IMG/VR virus record: IMGVR_UViG_3300044638_003582
Span: 1-44,503 of that record
Direction: 5' to 3' (one strand)
Length of the DNA: 44,503 bases
Origin: a virus
Part shown: piece by piece, positions 1-9,559 of the stretch
Layout: every line of letters begins with the position of its first letter
Position numbering within the stretch: position 1 is the stretch's first letter
Made by a program: the position numbers and the translations under genes
The notes under the pieces: generated by a model
Told to the model about the DNA's origin: nothing
Databases searched by the model: none
What the model saw: the letters and a program-made list of their open reading frames with translations, nothing else

Positions 1-3000
1 AGCGAAGCGCATTACCTCTGCATCAGTCATTTCAGATACTGGCTTAAATCCATCCATCTTCGTCAGTTCATCATTGATAGATGATATGCGAGTATCTATT
101 TCAGGAGTTGTTTCATCTGACTGCAGCAAAGTATTGAGTTCATCTTGCAGTGCTGTACGTTTCGCGAGCATATTCTGATATGACTTCATGTCCTTCGTAG
201 CCATCATCACAGCTGCACGTAGGTATTCAGCGCGACCTAGCTCAGCATCGCTCATACTGGTATACTCACGACGGACTGAAGGAATCTTAGTATCCTTATC
301 AAACTCAAGGCGCAGGACAAACGGTGTACTGCCATCACGGTGACGGTTCATGTACATGTTCGACATCGACTTGTCGATCATCGCATCAAGTGATTCGATA
401 CGAGACATGCGCTTTTCAATATTATTAAGCTCGCGCGCCATCTGGCGCATGTTCGCCTCAGCCTGCATGCGCTCTTTGCGCAGCATACCAATTTGCTCTT
501 TATATCCTGGCATCATCTCGTCGAATCCAGCCTTGCCACTGCGAGCAATGATGCTCTTGCGCTCCTGCATCAGTGCATTTATTTGCTCGTCAACTAGGTC
601 GCGAGCTGACTTAGCTGATCCATAGGTTTCTGTTGTAGCATCCTTGCGAATCTTAAGTTCACCGTAGTGTTCTTCTAGCTTCCAGCTATTAATGCCAAGA
701 GACTTCGCTGTCAAAGAACGCAAATCTTCTTTACGCAAGCTATTGACAGCACGCTGGAATGACATGAAGTCGTCCCATTCTTCTTGATTGAATACGTCTT
801 TAACTCCACGCTTTGTTTGATTTACAACCTTACCGTTTACTGTAGTTGTTGCTTCATATTCAGCAACTTGTTTAGTAAAGTAGTTCTTCTTTATCTCATC
901 CATTATCTCTTGACGAGCAAGAGTTGCCGAGCGTGTTGACATTTGATCTGCGGTGAATTCCAACGCGCTCATCTCATAGTCAGCACGCCAGATAGCATCC
1001 CAGAACTTATCATTGTCTCCATACTTGCGGATTATGCTAGGGAGAATAGCGTTGATTGGATCTTCCACTGCCTTAACAAGCTGCCTAATCTGAGACTGCA
1101 TATTGTTATATGGCATGAGAATATACTCTCTAACAAAATCAGATCTCATTCCGAGATTATTAATGTCAGATGCAAACTTTGCAGCTATGCCAACAGTACC
1201 AGAAGAAGTTGTCTTTCTCAGTTTATTAAATATGTCAGATACTTTTGCACCTGAAAGATCTGCGCTTAGTTGTGCCTCAATGTATTGAGTCTTCGTTTGA
1301 TCGTACTCTGTAGATCCTGGCTTAACTGTTGGATACTTTTCAGCCATGAACATATCAGCACGCTGGCTTTGCTCCTGTGCGGTAAGACGTGCGAATGAAA
1401 TGTAATTAGGATCTAAGCTACGTTGTCCTGCTTCAATAGTCTTACGCATAGAGTTGCCTATGCGAGCACGGAACCCTGAGCGCTGCCCATGCTTAGCACC
1501 TGTCTTGGTTGACACACCAAAGATACCTGCCATAGCATACTTCGTTGTCTCGCCATCGCCCAAGAACTTCTTGAGAACAGAACCTGGGATACCAGCGTAT
1601 GTCTCATCATCCTGCATCTCAGCAACATGCTCGTCAAGAGCATACAGTACAGAAGCTATTGTAGCCGTGCGCATGATTGGAAGATTACGCAGTCCCATCA
1701 ATGGATTCTTTGGATTGCCAAGCATGTTGAAGTCCATGATTTCACGGAATGCTTTAGCTCCATTCTCGGCACTGACATATTGCGACAGCTGGTCGTATGC
1801 AAAGTACACATCACCGTTCTTCATGAACAGCTTGTCTAGCTTCTGCGCTATAGATGTAGCAACTTCATCATTGAACGTAACTTCTTCACCTGTAGATTGC
1901 TTCCACATATCAAGAAGTTTCTTCTTCTGGCTAGGCATCTTGCCAGTCTTCTGCCATTCAACGTAACGCCATATATCGCGGACGTCTTGGATTCCAGCTG
2001 CGGCAGCTATTGTAGCTGCATGTTCCTGAGCCTGTGCAAACTTTGGAACATACGTGTCAAACATCCTGTCAAAGTATGAGTCAGGAACATTTGCTGATAT
2101 ATCAAATAGTCTCTCAACTGGAGTTCGGTAATCGAGCGATGCTTCCCTACGAGCAGCGCCAGCTTTCGATGCAGGATTAGAGCGAGATGTAAGCAGTGAT
2201 TTATTGATTGCTTCTTCAACTGTTGCTAGTCTCTCAGGCGTCATGATGCGATTCAAATACAAATCACCCAATGACTGCCATGAACCAGGTGCTGCCTTAG
2301 CAATAAGGTAGCTTTTTACAATAAAGTTATTCAGCTTTAGGCTGTCGTAATCACCAGTCTTCTGCAATGCCTTAGTCACAAAGTCCGTAGCAGATTTAAG
2401 AGCTGAGTTCCATGACATGCGCCATTCACTGATATTATCTTCTATTGTCTTGGTATCATCTGCAAGTATTGTAGACTCACCTTCTGCTTCCCTATCAGCA
2501 ATAACCTCCGTAGCTGCTTCAGTTGCCATCTCAGGCCGCTCAGGATCGAACACTGACATGCTAGTCTCTTCATCAAAAAGAGCGCGGAACTCATCGGATG
2601 ATCCATATATCCTATCGAGTTTTGTCTTAGCTTCACGTCGTGCAGATACTTCTTCACGAACAGTTGGATCTAGATTGTTTCTTGATGCATGATATGCTTC
2701 GGCTATGTTCGCTACTGCATCTTTGTTCGTGAACAGAACACGGTAGTTATTGTCGCCATCAAGTCTAAATGAATCCCCAGGCTGAACCATCTTCTTGGGG
2801 TTGACAACATACATCGCAGATGCATTGCCTTGTGCATCTACTAAGCGTACAGCATCATACCCTAAGCTCTTAGCTGCAGCAGCCATGCCAAGGTCGTTAA
2901 AGTCTACAGCTGTAATGTTTCCATCAGCTGCTTCCCATAGAGCTTTAAGCCGCGCTCGCTGCTCTGGTAGTAGCTTGGTGTTCTTCAATGATTGACCGAC

Positions 3001-5997
3001 TAAATCCAATCCCAACTTAGGATCTCGCAAGTCAGCTATCTTTGCTGTAGGAGATAGTACGTAATTATCTCCACCAGTTACAGCAGTTTCACCACGTATA
3101 ACAAAGTACGTTCCACCCTTTTCTGGTATTGCTCCCGTACCCATAAGCATACGATCAGGGCCAGCGTCTGTTGCAGCGTCTGACTTTACAATGCGGACAG
3201 CTCCTTCAACAAAATCAGTCTGCCCATTAGCAATAGCCTTACGCAACTCAGGTACATTCATGCCTACTAAATCTGAAACTACCTCTTCAAAGAACGAAGA
3301 CTTAGCACCACGAGATGGTTTATTGATGACAACATCTACACCTTCTCCAGTAAAGAACTGCTTTAGTTTAGCTACAGTTGATTCATTTGTCTTTGCCTGA
3401 GCTGGCGTTGCCTCGCCAAGGATATTGAGTCTATCTACAAATGAAGCAATCTTCTGTCCGATGGTAGCCAGCACTGTATTATTTGGATCAATGCTAGGCG
3501 ATGCAGTTACTGTAGCCACAGTCTTATCTGGCATAGTCTCAACTGTTGACTCAAGTATTCCTGCTTCCAAATCATTCTTAGCTGCAGTACGAACGATGCG
3601 TATACGCTTTTCTTTCTTTGCTTCAACAGGAGCATCTGCCGCAAGTGGCTGTTCTTCGCCTGCTATAACGTCTTGTACTGGAGTTGCTGTTTCGGCTGCC
3701 TGTGGAGTAGTCGCCTGCTCCTGCTTGCTTTCTACATAAGCATCCTTAACTGGAGAGCCTTCAGGTAGAATTTCTTCTACTGGAATACCAGTTAGTTCTG
3801 ATAATGTTTCTGCCTGATCCAGCTGAGCACGAGCTTGTGGGTCCTGCTCAAGCATCTGCGCCAGCCTTGCCTGCGGTGACATCTCCATAGGTTGATTAGG
3901 AGTATACTCAGTACGCACAGGAATCTGACCCATCTGCGTAGACTCAAAGCGGTATAGGTTGGGGTCAGGGAAGAACGTAACAGTAGCTGGAAGACGGGAT
4001 ATACGTTGCGATGCAACGCCCGTCACTGGCTCATTGTATTGTGCTGGTAAGTAGCGCGGACCTGCTGGACCTGCAACCCATGTTCCTTCAGGTGTTCGGT
4101 ATGCACTAACTCTCTCACCTGGAATATCCTCTACTGGCGTAGGCTGGTATCCTTCTGGATTGTACGGTTCAATTCCACGAGCAGGTGCTTGATATACCGT
4201 AGTTCCAAAAGCTGGGCGTAGTATGATTGCTCCAGTATTAGCAGTTTCGTACTGTTCAGCTAGAGTAGGTTCGCTTGAACGAGGAGCTTGAATGGTTCCA
4301 TCAGGCATGCGTACAGCACCAGTAACTGGAGCATTCGCATCTGCCGTAGACTTAACACCTTCGAGACCTACCGCTGCCAGTCTTTGCTCTACATTGCCAA
4401 GCCCCTTGCCGTTGGATGCCTGAACAAGCCATTCGTTTTCTATACGACTAGCAAGTACTTGCGCTGCATTCTCAGGTGTAATCTCACCTGGTTTAACATC
4501 GAGATCCAGAGCACGGATAAGTACGTCTGGATTAGATGCGTACTTAGCAGCAAGTGTTTGTGCATATACTTGACGCTCCGTCGCAGCTGCGTTGTCAAGT
4601 ACAGACTCTGGAACATTAGGATATAATTGCTGAGCTTCGCCGCGTAAGTATGCGTCTGAGAGAGACCTTACGTTTCCTTGCTCATCTATTTGCAGTGTCT
4701 GCAAATCAGCGCCAGAACGGGTACGCATTTGCTGCATAGCCTGCGCTGCTTCTTCTGGCGTAGCATCTGTCCTGAGAGTAGACTCACCACCGAACAACAT
4801 AGACTCTGTTTGACGTGCGATGTCTACTGGCTTAGAAGTAAATGTAGTTGACGTTGGTTCTGCTGGTGTAGGTGTTGGCTCTACCTTGCGACCAAATACA
4901 GCACGTTCGCCAGGTCCTTGAATCTTGCCACTGTTCATAACCCCAAATGCCGTACCAAGTCCTGCGCCATATAGCATGTTCTTCCATGCCTGCGATGCAT
5001 CGAACTCAGCTCCTCCAGGTAGAAGCGTAACTGCTTCAGATGCTCCTTGCGTACCCATGTTGACTGCCATGTCAGATAGGACATTGACAAGTCGTCCGCC
5101 ACCCCACTGTCCAGCGGCAAGCGTTCCACCTAGACCACCAAGCGCTGTCTGCAATCCACCTTCCAATGCAGACATCCTACCAGATACAACTTCGGGAGCT
5201 ACGTTTAATGCTGTCGGCAATGCTCCTGCTAGCGTAGCTGCCACACGTTCACCACGAACAGCAGCTGGAGTAATAGCACGACCGAATGCTTTGATAGCTG
5301 TAGGAGCAGCGCCCTCAGCACCCATAGCCAGCCTACCCAGCGTTGAGAGTGCATTGATTTTAGAGCCAGCCATAGCAGCTTGTCCTGCCATGGAACCACC
5401 AAACGTCCCTATAGCTAAAGCAATGTCAGGAGCAAACGAACCAATCGTCTGTGCCATTCCACCATACTCAGCATAGTTCTCAGGGCGATTACCTTGGATA
5501 AGGTAGTTCTGCTTTTTATCAGTGTTGCCAGTTACATAGTCAGCAATAGCACCACCGACATCAGCTATAGTTTGTGGTATGCCATATCCTGCGGCACGTA
5601 TGAAGTCTTCGGTTGCAGTTGTATTCTTAGCAGCACTATTTGGTTTAACGCCATAGCGTAAACCTTCTGCTCCTATCATTGAGCTGAAAGCATCACCAAT
5701 AGTCTGAGCAAATCTTTCGCCTGGAGTTTGTTCATCTTCGGCAGATTCTCCACCTATCCGTGTAGCACGCAGAGAATCATAACCCATATCTACTGGAGTG
5801 TTACCTCTTCCATATTTACGAAGAGCTTTATCTTGATCTTCAGTCAGATAGAAAGGCTGCTGCGCCATGCCCATTCGACGAGCACGTATGTCATCAGCTC
5901 CTGCCCAGCCGTAATAACTCCATGGCAGTGGTTCATTTCTTCCTCGACTTGATGATTCGTCTTCGGAAATATTAAGCCAGTTAACTTTTTGTGGCAT
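1..5997 (-). CDS. Giant virion/ejected-type protein, C-terminus beyond window edge
   Basis: An open frame of 1999 codons runs from an ATG at 5997 off the left edge; sampled lines throughout its length show no stop. GAGGT lies 5 bases before the ATG, a good ribosome binding site. The N-terminal 450 residues include a Gly/Ala-rich segment (about residues 165-330) that could be membrane-active. The centre is Pro/Thr/Glu-rich linker. Residues about 945-1070 resemble an ADP-ribosyltransferase-like fold of the kind found in polyvalent phage proteins: a GTYFVIR strand, later a GYDAVRLVDAQG turn and an ending MYVVNPKKM. The last 700 visible residues are helical and charged. Position after the nozzle gene and huge size suggest a cargo or internal virion protein delivered with the DNA, as in crAss-like and N4-like phages. 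This is inference. No RNA polymerase DxDxD motif was noticed, but only part of the frame was fully translated. Confidence 0.8.
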   Translation of the reverse strand, partial: MPQKVNWLNISEDESSSRGRNEPLPWSYYGWAGADDIRARRMGMAQQPFYLTEDQDKALRKYGRGNTPVDMGYDSLRATRIGGESAEDEQTPGERFAQTIGDAFSSMIGAEGLRYGVKPNSAAKNTTATEDFIRAAGYGIPQTIADVGGAIADYVTGNTDKKQNYLIQGNRPENYAEYGGMAQTIGSFAPDIALAIGTFGGSMAGQAAMAGSKINALSTLGRLAMGAEGAAPTAIKAFGRAITPAAVRGERVAATLAGALPTALNVAPEVVSGRMSALEGGLQTALGGLGGTLAAGQWGGGRLVNVLSDMAVNMGTQGASEAVTLLPGGAEFDASQAWKNMLYGAGLGTAFGVMNSGKIQGPGERAVFGRKVEPTPTPAEPTSTTFTSKPVDIARQTESMLFGGESTLRTDATPEEAAQAMQQMRTRSGADLQTLQIDEQGNVRSLSDAYLRGEAQQLYPNVPESVLDNAAATERQVYAQTLAAKYASNPDVLIRALDLDVKPGEITPENAAQVLASRIENEWLVQASNGKGLGNVEQRLAAVGLEGVKSTADANAPVTGAVRMPDGTIQAPRSSEPTLAEQYETANTGAIILRPAFGTTVYQAPARGIEPYNPEGYQPTPVEDIPGERVSAYRTPEGTWVAGPAGPRYLPAQYNEPVTGVASQRISRLPATVTFFPDPNLYRFESTQMGQIPVRTEYTPNQPMEMSPQARLAQMLEQDPQARAQLDQAETLSELTGIPVEEILPEGSPVKDAYVESKQEQATTPQAAETATPVQDVIAGEEQPLAADAPVEAKKEKRIRIVRTAAKNDLEAGILESTVETMPDKTVATVTASPSIDPNNTVLATIGQKIASFVDRLNILGEATPAQAKTNESTVAKLKQFFTGEGVDVVINKPSRGAKSSFFEEVVSDLVGMNVPELRKAIANGQTDFVEGAVRIVKSDAATDAGPDRMLMGTGAIPEKGGTYFVIRGETAVTGGDNYVLSPTAKIADLRDPKLGLDLVGQSLKNTKLLPEQRARLKALWEAADGNITAVDFNDLGMAAAAKSLGYDAVRLVDAQGNASAMYVVNPKKMVQPGDSFRLDGDNNYRVLFTNKDAVANIAEAYHASRNNLDPTVREEVSARREAKTKLDRIYGSSDEFRALFDEETSMSVFDPERPEMATEAATEVIADREAEGESTILADDTKTIEDNISEWRMSWNSALKSATDFVTKALQKTGDYDSLKLNNFIVKSYLIAKAAPGSWQSLGDLYLNRIMTPERLATVEEAINKSLLTSRSNPASKAGAARREASLDYRTPVERLFDISANVPDSYFDRMFDTYVPKFAQAQEHAATIAAAAGIQDVRDIWRYVEWQKTGKMPSQKKKLLDMWKQSTGEEVTFNDEVATSIAQKLDKLFMKNGDVYFAYDQLSQYVSAENGAKAFREIMDFNMLGNPKNPLMGLRNLPIMRTATIASVLYALDEHVAEMQDDETYAGIPGSVLKKFLGDGETTKYAMAGIFGVSTKTGAKHGQRSGFRARIGNSMRKTIEAGQRSLDPNYISFARLTAQEQSQRADMFMAEKYPTVKPGSTEYDQTKTQYIEAQLSADLSGAKVSDIFNKLRKTTSSGTVGIAAKFASDINNLGMRSDFVREYILMPYNNMQSQIRQLVKAVEDPINAILPSIIRKYGDNDKFWDAIWRADYEMSALEFTADQMSTRSATLARQEIMDEIKKNYFTKQVAEYEATTTVNGKVVNQTKRGVKDVFNQEEWDDFMSFQRAVNSLRKEDLRSLTAKSLGINSWKLEEHYGELKIRKDATTETYGSAKSARDLVDEQINALMQERKSIIARSGKAGFDEMMPGYKEQIGMLRKERMQAEANMRQMARELNNIEKRMSRIESLDAMIDKSMSNMYMNRHRDGSTPFVLRLEFDKDTKIPSVRREYTSMSDAELGRAEYLRAAVMMATKDMKSYQNMLAKRTALQDELNTLLQSDETTPEIDTRISSINDELTKMDGFKPVSEMTDAEVMRFA

Positions 5998-6005
5998 TAT
6001 TTACC

Positions 6006-9000
6006 TCATCTAAATGTAGGCCATGGAGCACGAGTAACCCATGCACGGGCTCTTCTTCTCCGCTTTGGAGTAAATGCTGAACCAAATATCAAAGCATCAG
6101 CAGATGATTTTGATACCTTTTCCTTGCTTGAATTTGGGAAGTTTGTATTGTCATCATCATATCGCCAGCTCGTTAGCCCCTGCATATTAGGCTGGTGCTT
6201 CCTACTAGCAATTGCTACAAGATCATTATCTACCTTATCCCATAGCTCATATATTGGTGTTGCTGCAGTACCAAATACGTATGGCGCTTTGAAGAAAATA
6301 GCTGGCATCGTAGGATCTGTTTGAAGAGTGTTGACTGCTCTTCCATTTTTAATACTTTCTATTTGTGTTGCAAGATTCGCAGCAGCAACTCCTGATGTAG
6401 CAACCAATCCGTCTTTAGTAGCAGTAGGTATGGTGATGATTGACTGTGTGTTATCAGCATTTCTTGCGAATGGATCTGCGAACCATGTTATCTGATACCC
6501 AGAACCATTTGTAAATAATGATCTATTACGTCCAGCCTCTGCGAAAAGAGTTGCAGCATCATGCAGAGAATCCATTATCTGGTTAAACAACTCAAGTGTC
6601 TCGCTGGATGTAGATGTGATTAAATCACTTCCTATGTAATTAGGTTGGTTTTTTGTGCTAGGTGATTGCAGCAATGACTGAGCCATCGCACTACTTAGGA
6701 ACTGTGCCCTATTAGCATTATTAAGATTTGTATCTATGAAATCTTTTATCATTCTATCGACGGCTGCTGGAGTTGCTCCACCTCTGACAGCTCGGTATAT
6801 ACCTTCTAGCTGAGCTTCAAATCCAGAGAATCCATTTGTTTGGAATCCGAAACCAACAGACTGCAATCCCTTGTAAAGAATTTCTGCAAAAGCAGATCTT
6901 GCTTTCTTGCCATCGGTATCATCTGCGATAACTTTTGTATTAAAGTTTGATACAGCATTAGAGAACTTAGCTTGTTCTGCTGCATCTAGAGTACCATCAT
7001 CACTTAACACAGATCTACCAAGCTGATCCTGCGTAGTCTTTAATGTCGTAGAAGGTGTACGCAACTCCATCTGATATGTAAGAATTGAAGCGTCACCAAG
7101 TTTGTCGTAGAAGTTAAATCCAGCATCATACTTTACGTATTGCTTTGCTGGTGCTGGGACTGGTCCAAGGTAGTAGTATGGGTACGCTGGAGTAGGCGGA
7201 GGAGTAGTTCTTCCTGACCCCCTAGCTGCGCCTAATACATCTACTGGAGCACCCTTAATTTCAGCCTCTGTAGATACGGCTACTGTTCTTCCTGGTGTAG
7301 AAAGATCAGCGACTGGGTTAGCCTGTAGCATACCTGCTGCATCTGACAATGATGTTACTTCAGATCTCGAAGGATTGTAACTACCCAAGCCATCTATCTC
7401 TATCGTTCCAGAAAATGGCCTTGCTGCTTCAATGAATGCAGCCTTGGTAGCGTCGTTTGGATTTGTTCTGTACGCTGCGTCAGCTGCGGTAAAAGTATCA
7501 ATTGCCTTAGATAGCGTACCATCAAATGACTGCACTGCGCCAGATCCATAATCATAATATGTGAATTTAGCTGGCATATTCATAACCCTATATGCATTGT
7601 CGCCAAATTCATCATAAGCGTCCATCTCAATTTGCATAAGTCGAGATGAAAGAGCGCCGATTCCACTCTTATACTCAGGGCTAACATTGAGTCTAACTGG
7701 CTGCGTAAAATTGCTTGATGCTTGATCTACAATTAAACTAGCATAGTCCTTCATTGTTGGCTGAACAGTCACTTCATCTTTGCCTCCAGCACCAAAGAGC
7801 ATTGCCAGAGCTCCCTGCTCGCTATCAGGGTTGAGCGAGAATGCCCTCTTTGTTTCCCCCGTAGATACGATTGTAGTTCCAGAAGGGCCAGTTGTAGCAG
7901 CAGATGTTGCTGTACGTAGCGCGTCACGCCTACTTTCTAATGTCGTCTTCTGTGTATTTAATACGGTAATTCGATCGGCACTTGGAGCAGGATTGCCAGC
8001 ATATCTTCCAGTGCTATTCAACTCATCTTGAATATCTTGAAGACTCTCACCAATGTTCCGTAGTTCTACATCTCGAATGCCTTCTGGTTCCACCTGCTGG
8101 TATTGTGACATTGCCAAAGCCTGACTACGTGCACTAGACTTTAGTTGCTGTTCTGACTGTTGCACAGCCTGTAATGTTCCAGGAGGAACAATACCCTGCT
8201 TTTGCGCCTGCTCTAAGCTGATGATACCATCTTCGGTTTTATATCCCCAATTAATTGCAGGTAGTGATTCCTCACCTTTCTTCAATGGCTCCGCAGACAT
8301 CATAACGATGTTCTGTTTAACCTCAGCTATTGGAGCCTTAGTCTGTACATTTGAAGACAGAGAAGAAAGAGATTGAATCTTAGGCTGCATCCAGTTAGCG
8401 CGAGACTTCTGAGCCTGGCGTAACTCTGCCATTGGATCACCACCAGTTACCGCAGGTGGTCGGTAGTTGCTTTTATCTGGATTGTTAGGATCATATTCCA
8501 ATTCAGAAAGATTCTGATATACAGCATCTCCAATTTCTGGATCCTTGTAAATCAATCTTTTGATTCCACTGTTTGGATCAGTTACAAACTTCGCAGGCAA
8601 CCATTGACCATCTATATTCACGCTATGACCATAGTCACGCATCTCTTCTGTTGGTGTGGCTTGCTCGATGCGCTTATTGTATTCTTGGATAATCTTGTTA
8701 TATACCTCAGAATTTTCCTGAGATATATTGATTACTCTACCAGTCTTGCTATTACGAATAGCAATATCTTGTGGATTGTTATTATTATCAAGTCCTGGCT
8801 GAGATCCGTACTGCTCAACAACAAATGGAGTATTGTTGATATTAATTTCAAATGCATTGCCAGGACGCCATGCTTTAACTTGTTCTTCAGCAAGGCGTTT
8901 CTGTTGTTGCTCAGGTGTTTCTTCAACCTTAGCTGGCTGTTCTGCCATAGCCAATTCCTGACCTGGCATAACTGGCATAGTCATAAACGGGGCAGCATCA

Positions 9001-9506
9001 GTCATGCCCTGTGGAGGACGAGGCGAGAAAGCCATCGGCTCTTCTACTGGCTGTTGCATTGCACCGCGAATTGGGATAGGGGGCATCTTAAATACCTGTG
9101 CCTGCTGCGGAACAGGTTGCTCAAAAGATGGCATACCACCCGATACACCTGCCATAGCCTGCGGATTATATGCAAACATCTGCTGTGTATCAGGCGTAGG
9201 TGGCGCTCCATAGAGTTCGGCAAATGCTGGGCTTGCTTCCTGTGGCATATACCCCATCGTTGCACGAGGTACTTCAGCTACTACTTCAGGCGCTGCATAG
9301 GTAGGCATAGCACCATACGGCAACGTAGGCGCAGTAGATGCCTGTGCTGCCGCTGGTGATAGCGTGTATGCTTGTTCTTCTGCTTGTGGTGTAAACTGTG
9401 TTGCTATTTGTGACCAGTCTACATTAGGTTGCTTGCGCTGCTGTGATGCATAATCTTGCATTTGATTTGCATACTGCATCATAGCTAAGGCTTGACCTAT
9501 ATCCAT
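6006..9506 (-). CDS. Large Pro/Gln-rich putative virion protein
   Basis: Encodes 1166 residues from an ATG at 9506, chosen because GGAG sits 6 bases upstream; an in-frame TTG at 9533 would add 9 residues but has no ribosome binding site. The first 220 residues are rich in Met, Pro, Gln and Ala, with many PQ, MP and PP pairs, and look disordered. The middle has Gln-rich helical stretches, and the C-terminal half is mixed, with many Asn, Thr and Ala. I recognise no enzymatic motif. It lies 8 bases before the next giant gene and 53 bases after the nozzle gene, in a block of probable virion proteins. By position it could be a cargo/ejection protein or a tail-associated structural protein. Confident as a gene, weak on function. 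Confidence 0.8.
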   Translation of the reverse strand: MDIGQALAMMQYANQMQDYASQQRKQPNVDWSQIATQFTPQAEEQAYTLSPAAAQASTAPTLPYGAMPTYAAPEVVAEVPRATMGYMPQEASPAFAELYGAPPTPDTQQMFAYNPQAMAGVSGGMPSFEQPVPQQAQVFKMPPIPIRGAMQQPVEEPMAFSPRPPQGMTDAAPFMTMPVMPGQELAMAEQPAKVEETPEQQQKRLAEEQVKAWRPGNAFEININNTPFVVEQYGSQPGLDNNNNPQDIAIRNSKTGRVINISQENSEVYNKIIQEYNKRIEQATPTEEMRDYGHSVNIDGQWLPAKFVTDPNSGIKRLIYKDPEIGDAVYQNLSELEYDPNNPDKSNYRPPAVTGGDPMAELRQAQKSRANWMQPKIQSLSSLSSNVQTKAPIAEVKQNIVMMSAEPLKKGEESLPAINWGYKTEDGIISLEQAQKQGIVPPGTLQAVQQSEQQLKSSARSQALAMSQYQQVEPEGIRDVELRNIGESLQDIQDELNSTGRYAGNPAPSADRITVLNTQKTTLESRRDALRTATSAATTGPSGTTIVSTGETKRAFSLNPDSEQGALAMLFGAGGKDEVTVQPTMKDYASLIVDQASSNFTQPVRLNVSPEYKSGIGALSSRLMQIEMDAYDEFGDNAYRVMNMPAKFTYYDYGSGAVQSFDGTLSKAIDTFTAADAAYRTNPNDATKAAFIEAARPFSGTIEIDGLGSYNPSRSEVTSLSDAAGMLQANPVADLSTPGRTVAVSTEAEIKGAPVDVLGAARGSGRTTPPPTPAYPYYYLGPVPAPAKQYVKYDAGFNFYDKLGDASILTYQMELRTPSTTLKTTQDQLGRSVLSDDGTLDAAEQAKFSNAVSNFNTKVIADDTDGKKARSAFAEILYKGLQSVGFGFQTNGFSGFEAQLEGIYRAVRGGATPAAVDRMIKDFIDTNLNNANRAQFLSSAMAQSLLQSPSTKNQPNYIGSDLITSTSSETLELFNQIMDSLHDAATLFAEAGRNRSLFTNGSGYQITWFADPFARNADNTQSIITIPTATKDGLVATSGVAAANLATQIESIKNGRAVNTLQTDPTMPAIFFKAPYVFGTAATPIYELWDKVDNDLVAIASRKHQPNMQGLTSWRYDDDNTNFPNSSKEKVSKSSADALIFGSAFTPKRRRRARAWVTRAPWPTFR

Positions 9507-9559
9507 ATTAGGCTCCGATTGTATAGGGAGCAAAATACGGATTTTATATAGTCAAAACC

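Noticed and set aside
1454-1966. 170-residue plus-strand open frame
   Set aside because: Antisense to the giant minus-strand gene, whose frame is open throughout; Ser-rich shadow with no motif.
4925-5476. 183-residue plus-strand open frame, Ala/Pro-rich
   Set aside because: It is the antisense reading of the Gly/Ala-rich part of the giant gene; the biased composition follows from that.
1-5997. Virion RNA polymerase in the giant protein
   Set aside because: The size would fit, but no DxDxD or similar polymerase motif was seen in the portions translated; the C-terminus is outside the window.
8604-9359. 251-residue plus-strand open frame
   Set aside because: It lies fully inside the minus-strand Pro/Gln-rich virion gene, is rich in Cys, Arg and His as shadow frames are, and has no ribosome binding site or known motif.
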